Below are positions 27,585 to 39,416 of a stretch of 64,000 nt of DNA, one piece after another. Position numbers and translations under genes: made by a program. This DNA comes from Kryptolebias marmoratus (Eukaryota; Chordata; Actinopteri; Cyprinodontiformes; Rivulidae). The notes under the pieces are model-generated. The model searched no databases and was not told where the DNA came from. It saw nothing but the letters and a program-made list of their open reading frames with translations. Location: positions 22,053,030 through 22,117,029 of the forward strand of contig NC_051446.1 in assembly GCF_001649575.2 (NCBI RefSeq). The letters are read 5' to 3'. Within the stretch, counting starts at the first letter, position 1. Each line of letters begins with the position of its first letter.

Positions 27585-30500
27585 CTACTACAGCAAACCC
27601 ATCACTTGCCAAGTACTCCAACCTTCCATTAAGTCCAAAAAAACACCATTTATCTTTTACTGACCGCGGTGCATGCACACGTTCTCTCCTAGGTGAAATG
27701 AAATTGTCTGCTCTGACCACTTAACTTCGACCAAAATTAGTTCTTAGGAGTTTCCCATAAAAGCCCAAATGTGTTATCACCCCATCATTATTTTACCCTC
27801 TGCTAACTCAAGAGGCTCTACTGTCCTTCCTCCCTCCTCTTTTGTTTCCTCTTTGGAGCCTCTACAGATGAGGGGGGGTTGGGGATGAGCACGAGGCTGG
27901 AGGCAATTATGCGACAGGGAAGAAAAGAAAGAGGACCAAGCTGGGAGTAAAGGCAGCCCCTGACAGAGGGAACACAAAGGGAGGATGACATAATGATGGA
28001 GGAAAGGATACATGTAGGTAAGAGTAAGGCAGCAGGGATGAGGAGGTTAGAAGACAAGGGATGCAGGGTGGGCAAAGAGAAGGCAGGAGGACAAAACTGT
28101 GTGCTGGATGTGTGTTTATAATGCAAAGAGACGTGGCTAACTCATCCATAGAGCCACCTCAAACACACACTGCGTCTCTCAGCTCAGCCCAGTTTCTCTT
28201 CTGTAACAAACCCTGCTGAAGAAGACTTCTGCCCGAGGCTGAAACGTTGCATAATGCTAAATACTGAGCAAATCTCAATGCTGAATCTGCTAAAATTAAC
28301 TTATGAGAGCATAAAAAGACAAACCAGCTGTGCTACCTCCCCCCACTGATGATTGATTAAGTCATCTGAAACATGACAGATGAGTGAATTCAGAAAAGTT
28401 CATATAAAACAAAAGATTTGTAGAAGGGATCATTTACAATCCAACATTCTCATGTGGCCCCTGGATGAACTAGTTCAGCTTGAGTACAATATGTAATCAA
28501 ATTAAGGATGCAGCTTATCATTGGCCCTGTTATGTAAAGCCATATTAGGTCAGTTGTTTGCATTTAATCTACACCAACAGAAAAATAAAAGGACACAATT
28601 CAAAGGTCCGTCAGTTTAAGGGTCTTTTTTTAAAAATGTAGAATTTAGTTGGTTGGATTATTAAAAACAGCTTCAAAAACCATTAAAATTCAACAATTCA
28701 GAAACAGATGAACTTACAAAATGGATAAAAATGAACAGAAAAGCACATGGACAAATATAAAAAGTTGTTTTAATCATTTCTCAGTATATGTAAATTTGGA
28801 TTTGAAAAAAAAAGTGTATCAATAAAACTTTTATTTCATTTTTTTCCTCAATCTGACACAATTAGAAGAAAATTCACTACATAAAATGCAACTAACCAGA
28901 ATAAAAAAATTCACAACAAACAAAGGTAGAGATTTAGACACTCACACATACACACACGTGCACACACACACTTATAGGACAAAAGAAAAAGCTTGATAAA
29001 TCAGTGATGACCCAAGGCAGAAATGACCCAGAGGGCATTTAGGATCCCCAAAGACACATAAGAGGCATGGTGAAAGCTGGGGGGATGGAGGGGTGGTGGT
29101 GTGTGTGTGTGGGGNNNNNNNNNNNNNNNNNNNNNNGGGGGGGGGGGGGGGGGAGTGATGTCACAGATGAGACAAACAGATAAATGGACAATGACGCTCT
29201 AATGGCCTATAACAATGTCATCTGTAAAATATAACCATCACCAACACCTACGATGGCCAGAACAGTCATACATTTCTCCACATGGTGGAAAGATGGGAGA
29301 GACAATAAATGAGCAAACAAATGAATAAATAAAATCTATATATACAGTAAATACACATACTCAGTTTAAAAGATCCTGAGCTTAAGGAACGATGGTGAAG
29401 AAATGTGGGAGAACTCAGGAAAAGAGAAGTGTGTTGTAATGTGTAATTTATGGCCCACTGTCTGCTCGACCAATAGGCAGGTGACATAAATTTAGCCGTT
29501 TTCATTCGTGTGCGACGGTCAGCCGGGTCCGTCGGTGGTCAATCTGGTTCAGGCCAGAATTTGCGACCCGACAATTTATGCAGCAATAAAACTCCCACTC
29601 AAAAGGTGGCACCAAAGACACAACAGACAACAAGGACAACAAGTCAGAGAAGGAAAACAACAACTTTTTGTTTTGAAGAGATGCAGTGTGAGGATGGTTG
29701 CTGTACTCTACAGTTTGTTTAGACTACTTACACGGGAACGTTAAAAACACATTAAACTCCTGGAGAGAATTCACTGAAACGTTCTTCTCCTCAGTACAAC
29801 ATCAGCACCTACTGGACTGAAGTGTAAAACCGCAGATCCGTGAGTCCCACTTCGGATCAAAATAGGCAGACATAGTAGGAATATGAGTAAGTACACACCA
29901 GCTTTCTGCACAAAGATATGAGCTTCTCTTATTGCTGCTACTTTGCATACTTCCAGGTCTTTTTACTAACTTAGAAACTTCCGGTGCAAAAACAAAAACA
30001 CGTGAAGCGTGACATTAGTGGCACTTTTCGAAGAAGTGTTTTCTTCCTCCATAAATCCAGCCACACGTTGGACACCAGCTTTTCAGTGTAGAGGCAACAC
30101 AAACTGTTAAATTCTCACACACAAGCAACAAAATAAATAAAGGGACAACAAAACTAAATATGAGTGCTAATTAATTGTAGCTTTTTTTTTGTCATTTCAT
30201 TTAAAAAAAGATGAAAAACAATCGACTGAAAATTAACCTTCTGGTTGCCCTTGAGACAAAAAAGATGCAAATTTCCATGGCGAGCAGAATTTGTGCAACT
30301 TTAAAGCAAGTTTCTTGAGCTTCATTGTCTATTCAAGAAAGCACCTGTGGGAGGCATAATTCAGGGGTAAGATGTGCAGGTTTAAAGACTCTCAACATGG
30401 ATTTATTGGAGAAATCATTCCAAACGTTTTACCTTTTTGAATTAAAGATTGAAAAGCTGTATCCGGAAAATAGGAATACATGCCTCGTGACTGGAGGAGA

Positions 30501-33500
30501 CCAAAAACGGGCAGAAAACAAATAAGATGGAAAACATGTTGCATGTCAAGCAGATGCAAACTCATAAGTGTCATGTGCTGCGTGACTTCTGCTGAGCTAC
30601 TACTGAAAATCAATGTTTAATACACAAGGGCAAACCATAATTAATACATAGACGGGGAATTCACGTCCATCTGTCACTGCAGGAGTGATTCGTGTAACAG
30701 ATGAACTCTACAATTAGAACGGCACTAAATGCAGGCTAAGTGATTTGAAATGTCTTCCGTGAGCACAGCTGCTGAGCAGCAGGTGGCAGACGGATGTGCG
30801 TTGGTGGGGAAGGTCTCCGGGCTCCATGTGCATCACTGTCCTCTGCGTGAGCAGCTCGGACGGACGGTGACGTTCCCTCGACATGAAGGGGGTTAAATGA
30901 GTGTCAGGTCTGTTCGAGAACAGAGAAGATGTAAAGGAGGGACGGAATCTCAAAAACAGTAAGAGAGACATTCTCCATAAAACTGATCAAAACTTGCTGT
31001 TGGAACTCCACAGCAACTACAAAAATCCTTCAAAGTTCTCACTTTTAGTTTGATAAAACTTTGTAAAATAATGGAATCCAATTTATTTCTCTTAAAAAGC
31101 AATCTGAAATAGCAACTGCACGAGTCAAACCCTCCCAATCTAACCCTAATGGAGCATTCTTACTCCCTGCCCTGTCTGCTCCACTCCAGCACTTGGGTGC
31201 ACACCTCAGGGACTGAGACCCTTTCCAGCACAGTGCGCCCGGCTGAGCCTGCTCACATGCACAGCTGGGACGCCATTAAGTCCCAGCACGGTGACCCCAG
31301 GGGCATGGATGAAAAGACGAGGAACAGCTACGAAGGAGGAGGGTCCAGCTCCAAGCCATCCTTTACATCTGTTCCTCAGAATCTGGACTGAGCCAACACC
31401 AGCTCATGTAGAGGGCCAGCACTGCTCAGGTTTAACAGTGAGAAGCAGGAAAAATATCCGTTATCAACTAATATAATGAAAGAGCCATAAAAAATCAGAT
31501 CCAAAGCAGTGACACAAGCAAAAGACCAGACCTAGGTCAAAGGTATGTGGACTAAAAAGAGTAAAACTATATAAAATAAGTAATAATAAGTAGAATATCA
31601 TAGAAGGAGACAAATCTAAAGAAGAAAAAAATGTAGACACAGCCTGAAAGTCTCAAATGAACATGGCATCAAATGAATGGTGGAAAGCCGGAGAAGATAT
31701 TTTCCGAACCACTTGTCCATGCCATTTAATGTTTTTATATCATGGGGCGTTGTAAACAATAACTGCACTCATAAACATCATTCAGTGTTTTATAATGCCA
31801 CATGGCATTTATACACTCAGTTTAAAATGACATAAACGGCAGTCAGCTGTAAAGTGCTGTTCATAAAGACTAACCACCTACTGCAATGACATTTATGGAT
31901 GTAGAGTGGTGATATTAAAACATCTGACAGCCAAAAAAAACACCGTCCAAGAGATACAATCTGTCTCAACGTGCTGTGGCCATACGTTGTTTGTGAAACA
32001 CAAACACAGCATCATAACAAGCTAAAGGCGACAACTACTGTGCAGAGGTGGAAAATAAAAATATACATTTACTGACGTATTGGTGATGCAAAGGTTGTCA
32101 GATAATCTCAGGATAATCCAGCATCTATTCAGAAAGAACTGTTTGAACCAAACATGTTGCAACAGAAGAATTGGTTCTCTGGTTTGTGTTAAAGCGAATT
32201 GATTCTGAGATGGTTTGCAAGTTGAATTAACTCTCTACTGGTTCTAGTCCACATCTAACATTGACTTTGTGTTGGTCAGAAGAAAGCATGTGTTAAAAAA
32301 GTACAAGTTATGAAAGAAGTAATGTGTTGCCTTGTTGCATTTAACACTTACAACTGGAACTCTGTGCAGCCTTGTTCGTTTCCTGAAGATGTTTTTTCAG
32401 TTTCTTCCACTCTTGGTATCCCTCCTTTGTGTGGGCCGTGCTTACAGGGATACCTTTGAAGTGCAATGATGCACAGGATTTCCTTGACACCCTCTCCGAA
32501 GCCGAAGCCCAAAGCCTTTCTTCAGGGAAGCCACGGGTCATGATGTTGACGCTACACCCCCCAACAATAAAGGAAACCCAACCCCCCCAGTTTCCACAGG
32601 AGAGCAGACTTCATTGTTGTTTATATTGGAAGGAAATGCTGCAGCGTGACTCCACTCGTCCCTGTTCTTGTTCCAAATAAACACATGTTTTTGATCTGAC
32701 CTGCTTAATGGCTGTCTGAACACTGCTGACTGCTAACTAAAGTGATGCCACCAAGGAAACCCCCGTTATCATTACATGGTGTCATATGAGCATTAAATAA
32801 TTTAATGTTAGCAGCATGAGACATGGGCTCACTGCCTTATTAAGATAGACCTCACCCAACTAGCCAATCAGGTGCTGCTAATTTCTGGCTTCAAGTACTG
32901 TTGAGACAGATTGGGGTTAATGACCTGCTGGAGAGCCAGTAGGGGGAAAACTGAATGTATTCTGTATGAGCATGCATGACACAAACAAAGAGTGCAGATA
33001 GGACTGTCAATGAAAATGAGATTAGTGAGGTGAATCACTGATTTAACAATAAGGTTACTCAATCATTCATGTGCTTCATGCACACGGAGGGGGGTTGAGG
33101 TGGGACGAGGAGCATGGGAATCAAAAGTGACACATTGGAGATTGATTTTCTTGTGGAGGAAGCTAAAGGAATTGGTAAATTTCCAATGCAATCAGGGCGT
33201 CTGCGATAGCTGAACAGATAATAGATTTTTAGCTCTTAGTGTGAATAATTTCCCATTTGCTGTGGCACAGACACAACACATGGCGCAGTTTGTGTGTATT
33301 TATAAAATTCAAAGTGAAATTGAAATGATGCAGAGATGCAAATATTTGTAACTATTAATAAATATCATTGGGGAAAATGTGACAGTTTCAGTCTTTACAC
33401 TTCTTCTTAAAGTAGGGGAGATCATGCAAAGTTTGTTTTTGCTTCAGACACATTAATGGCTCTGAAACAGCAATTTAAAATGGTAAATGGCGGTCTGACA

Positions 33501-36500
33501 TCAATGAATAGAAAGCGGAAGGTGAAAATAATGATGATAAAACACAAAATACACAAAGACGAGAGAAACTGAGAGGTCTGGAAAACTAAACTGTCTGGAC
33601 ACACTTGAGTGCTTTTCTCAGAAGATAACTGTCAGAAAAGACCACTGAGGCAGAACAATCAAGTCAATAAAGTGCATTAAGAGTGTTTGTTTACTCCTGT
33701 GATATAAATGTCCGTGGCTGGTTCATTTATCTGACATCCTATAAACCTTGGGAGAAACGAGATAAAAGCTTCCAGCACAGGCTTGTCTGAGACGGACGTT
33801 TCAAGTCATCACTTGTAAGACAAGAAGGACTATTACTTAGAAACTTGGTTCTTTGCTGCGTGGTTTTTCTTTCAAGGCAAAGGTTTATTTCTCATTATGT
33901 CCAGGATAAAATGATGAAGTCTTGGAAAGTGTAAGTAATGACACTTCTTTATAAAGCTCAAATAACTAATAAAGACTTAACATATATTTAAATAGACTGC
34001 AGAAAGGTAAGAACTATATGAATTAACAAAAATCTACATATGAAAAAAATATCTGAAGTGCATTTTTATTTTTTTAGTTGGAACATGTCCCATTCATTTA
34101 CATGGTGGGGTAAGACTTGAAAAGTTGTACTGCAACCAGCCACAAGGGGGGGCTTGTCTTTTGTTGCTTCAACTTCTGGTTTCTGGTTCAGTCTCTAAAT
34201 ATAGACGGTTTTGACTTGAGGTAAATGAAATGCAGAAGTAGAAACTTAAAGTTTCCACAGCAGCCCAAAATGGCCCCCCCAAAAAAAATCTTCAAAAAAA
34301 TTCTACATAAAAGATAATAAGTGAAGCAAACATGATTAGTTCCTTTCTTCAGTTTGTATCTCGGTGTAATATTACTCTATGTTACAGTTACATTTTCAGT
34401 TTGATCATTAAATGTAATTGCCAGCTGCCAGGAAAAAGACAAAGAGGAGATATCTGGATGCAGTTAGAGAGGATATGGAGGTAGTTGGAACGAGAACGGA
34501 AAAGGAACAGCCGAAAGAAAAAGAAGAAACAAAACTGTCACAGATTCCCCAGTAAAATGTAGTTATCCAGAGCACTTGAACGGTATAAAGAATGCCATAA
34601 TGTGTAGTGGTCCGTGTGACGGGCAGGAACAAGCATGTCTGACTCACAAAGCAGGAACCAGAGACAGAAAAGAGAAGTCAGATGGACACGGACCTTCTGA
34701 CCTTCACATGATGCTTGGCTCAGCACACCCAAACACTCCAACACAAACACACAAACAAAACCAGAAAAAAATATAGGCCTCAGTTCCGCTTTGAGGCAAG
34801 TTTTGTCTTTCAGGTTTTGTCCTTCAGGCTTCGGGATGGAAAGGTGTGAAGCAGAGCAACACGTTTCCCCGTCTGACAGGGAAGGAGCAACTGCAGAGCA
34901 GAAACATGTTCAACGCAAAAAAAAAAAAAAAAGTTAATCAGCTGTACTCATGGGAAAGGTTCTCCTGATGTAAGAAAGCTGAAGAATTGGACCGTATAGT
35001 AAAACTGTCAGTACACCTCGTACAGCTATTTCTCTGCGATGGCTCGGAGTAAGTTTCACAACAAAGCTGTTTTTCTTTAGAAGCAAGACATTTCCCAAAA
35101 TATTTGAGCGCTGGATGGAAAGAGAATTGCCTGATTGTGGTCATAAGACAGAAGTTAGAGAAAAACATCAAGCGGATGATTCCAGTAATGACAACAGCTT
35201 TGTCTGAAAAAGAGAGGGGGGGGAATCTGCCACCCAGATTCAGACAAAGAACAGTCAAAAAGTCTTGACCTCTTAAATTCCTTCAGATCGATGGCCTGAA
35301 GCCAGGAGCGGATTTTTGCCAACTCTACAAACGGTTAAATACAATTCCTCTGACAAAGCATGTGTCCTGGGCTGCAGCCGTCGCTCAGCTGCTCATTACC
35401 ATCTACAGCAGCCAAAGAAACATCACTTCAGCAGTTTTTGCACAATAGACTGGACTCAACAATGCATGGGTCAACTAAAGCACAGTTCTGTGGAGGAGTT
35501 ATGAACAATTAATATCTCACTTGTTGTAAATAGTTCTTTAAACAACCTCACTTTGGAAAAACAAGGTTTCATTCTGATCGGACTGATGAGCTAACAGCTA
35601 GTCTGACTCTGATTTTTTTTATTTTTATATTTAGTTGCTTTAAGGTCTTTGTCTAGAGATGGGTAGTGATTTTCAGATATTCAAAGTCTTTTTTTTCCTT
35701 TTACAACAGCTCCTGATAGTGACACGCCAAGTTGTTTCCAAACGATACTTTTTTATTCAGCACACTTTAATTAGCTTAAGTTTAAGACTCTTGTTTGGAT
35801 CAGTGGCAGGTAGGTGGATGGGATGGACGGGACCAGGACAAGGGGAGGGTTTTTGCTTAAAATGTTCACCCCTAGTCCCTGTTTGGATTAACCATTAGCT
35901 CATCATTACAGTAAATAAACCCTGTTTCTCCAAACTGAGTCCATTCAAAGAGCTATCTATAACAGGTAAGATATTGTTTATAACCCTTTTACAGAATCCC
36001 CACTTAAACAGATCTGAACTATCACTTTAAACTAAATTTCTTTACCATTTAGCAGCGCAAAGCACCATGTGTACTACAGGTAATTACCCAGAGGGAAAAC
36101 TGTAATAAAAGAAACATGCAACCCTCGAAGGACAACAGACCCAGTGCCCTTATCTTCTTCTGAGAGCAGAACCTTTAACTCCTCACTATAAAGGAAGAAG
36201 CGAAGATGGATTTGATAAAGAAAGACAAAATGTGAACAGGAGTGTGCTTTTTTTTTTTTTGTAAAATAAATGTCACTTGGAGACAAAAAGTAAAAGCGAC
36301 TGAGAATAGTTGAGAATGATGGGGATTTCCCACCTCGGACTGACAGACTAACTGCACTTGGTTGACATTTTTCTCAGGAAGAAGTGATTTTCACCTGCTG
36401 AGACGCACCACGCTCCCCTCTTACACACCGTGGCCTTCTACAATGAACTGAAAATGGAAACCGGCAGTATGAGAAGAAAAAAAGAAATGGTTCCCCTCCT

Positions 36501-39363
36501 TCCGCTCAGTCTGAGCCGCTCCAAACATAAATCCAATTTGGTTGAGCTGTCATTTGATATTTTGTTGGGCAGGAAATATACCAAGCCTATTCCTAATAAG
36601 GAGAAGGAAGTTAAAAGAAAAGGTTATGTTATTACTACACCGAATGTAACAGCTATTATTTCAGTGCCTTGAGGCTGAGCTACTGAGTCATAGATGCTGG
36701 AATTACGGAGTCATAGAGGGAAAAAAAACAGTTCTATGTAAAAACAAGTCAAATTCCCACGGCACAGAAAAACACAACTAAATGGTGGATACACAATGTT
36801 ACTAAAAAGCAGCATAAGGTAGAGGAGCATCTAAACGTTACTTATAAACTGCAGAAGGTTTGAGGGAAAACAGAGGAGAATAAAGGCCTAACATCCCTTC
36901 AGATCATCTGATGTCGAGAAATGACAAAGTTGCCATTATACACAATCTCGTGCAACATGTTGTGTAATTATCACACGATCTGTTAGCATTTGGAGTATGT
37001 GATGCAAGTGACTCTCAGCTACTACCACACCAAATTATACCTCACTGTTTGTAAAAGTGACCGAGTTAAAGCCATTCTTCTGTTTTCTAAGGACAGCTGG
37101 CTGGAACCGGGTTGACTTAGAGCTCATTCACAGGCTGATGTGTGTCTGTGTTGAGGATGACTCTCAGCTACCACCACACCAGACTCCAGCTCCACTACTT
37201 TCTGAACGTTTCAGGAAAACCCATCCAGTGGTTCACGACATGTTTTGGTAACAGATAAATGCACACGTACCGAAGACTCAGGCAAAAACATCATCGCCTG
37301 CCTTGCACCTTTAGGCGGCGGGTGATAAGTACTGTAAAACGTTTTACATTTTTAATATTCCAATGTAGGTTTAAAGAGAGAGGACTTCCATCAACTCAAG
37401 TAATTCACTCCTAACAACAAATAAGGTACTCTGCACTGAGCTTCATACGAAAGAAGAAAAAAAATACTTTTTATAACAAAGGCAAACTAACATTTATTGG
37501 GCTAAGCAAAGTTTTTCCGCTTCCACGGTGGCGTTCATGCAAAGCTTCCAGTGTTTAACCAAGAAAAAGGCCCTTAGTCCATTAATTCTGGGATATAATC
37601 TTGCTTCTTAGGATGCTTCTTTGCTTCAGTCTGGGATTTTGCACCACAACAAGCCTGCAAAGGTAGTCATCTAAAAACAAACTATCTGTCACAAACTCTA
37701 ATTAAAGGAATTTATTACATGTCACTCATTAAAAAACTCATTTTATAGGGAGGAATATTGTTATCGATATCCAAACAATTAAAGTCTGAAGTTGTTTATC
37801 TGTTAAAAAGGCCTGCCGTATCGTGAGTGTGGTGTAGTGTGAGAAGGAGTCGAAGACTAATGTGGTCATTTCCTGTGGTTTTCTCAGAACCCTCCTTTAA
37901 ACAGCTCCAGTTATAGATACAAAAATACAACTTTAAATTTGAACTGCATCTGATACAGACATGGAAGGTAGCATCTGCCACACTGCCTGTTTTTCTTATC
38001 TCACCGCTGAAATGCAATGCTTGGAAAGTCGGTCACTCCAGAGACCTTTGAGCTGATTAAAAGCAGAACTAAATGCCATTTATTCTCAGCAGGGTCTTCT
38101 TTGCTCTGGCAGAAGCACTGAGCTGTAACCTTAATAAAAATTATACAGTGAATTAATTAAACATTCATTGGACTTAAAGTGTTCACAAGCTGGTCATTAG
38201 TCATTGGAAAAGTTGATCCCAGCCCACTTAAAAGGCCATGTGAAATAAGTCCTGTCAGGCCGCCTCCGGAGATGGGAATGGATGGATCTGGCTCCCAGGA
38301 GTGAAGCTGCATCCAGGCCAACATTCTCCCACAAGTTCCCGGCTCGCTTCCTGCCTCTCCAGAAACTCAGACGCAGATTAAAAAAACGCGTCCCGACTGA
38401 AAAACACGGTAGATGTTCTGCTTCCACGAGGAAACAAAATCCGTTAAATGTTCTTAGAGAGACGTGTGGCCACACTTGGCTCGCTGGTTTAGAGGGACGG
38501 AATCACGTGAACTGAGCCAAGATCTGCCCGAGCTCAGGGAATGTGTTGAGGATGAAGCTCAGCTACTACCACACCAAATCTTAGCTCAACGCCGGTAAAC
38601 TGGTAGGGTTACAGCCATCTTTGTGGTGACTAATGTCGATTACCTGTGGTGGCCATCTTGAATTGGGTCTACTCCAAAATCTAATCAGCTGAAGACGCTC
38701 AGACAGGGAGAACTTTCTGAGAGTTTTATTTAAATCCGTCCAGTGGCTTATCAGGTATTTCGCTAACTGACAAACAGGGTTGATGGCAACAGTTAATGCC
38801 AGATCTTAAGGCAAATATGTTGTGCAATGTGTAGTGCTCAAGGTATGTGTGGGGGATGACTCTTAGCTACTACCACACCAGATTTTAGCTCAATATCTGT
38901 AAAACTGACCGTGTTGTAGACATCTTTGTGTTGACTAATGTCTATTAGCTGTGGCGGCCATCTTGAATTGGGTTCACTCTAAACGTTAATCAGTTGTAGA
39001 GGTACAGCTAACGAATACTTTCATTAAAATCCATCCAGTGGTTGATGAGATATTTTGCTAACAGACACAGCTGACTCTAAAAACAGATGTGTTATCAGTA
39101 AGTGCTCAGAGGACCTGCTGTGAACGACTCTCCGCTACTACCACTTATGGACGTGTATGTCTCTTAGCTGTGGTGGCCATCTTGAATGTGGTTGACTCCA
39201 AAGGTTAATCACTCATAGATGTACATCCAGCCATGACTTCCTGGGAGTTTCATTAATGAGATATTTTACTAACAACAAAGACACACCCAGACAGAACCAG
39301 TCTGAAGGCAGAGAGTGGGTCTTAGAGTTGAAGCTCACAGGATGGTAATTACAGGTCATCATC

Positions 39364-39416
<53 letters not shown>

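Noticed and set aside
27508..27724. Open frames on both strands with His-Thr or Cys-Val runs
   Set aside because: Produced by translation of the (AC)n microsatellite.
34938..35258. 106-codon minus-strand frame
   Set aside because: No recognisable motif, no splice context, and ordinary intronic composition around it.
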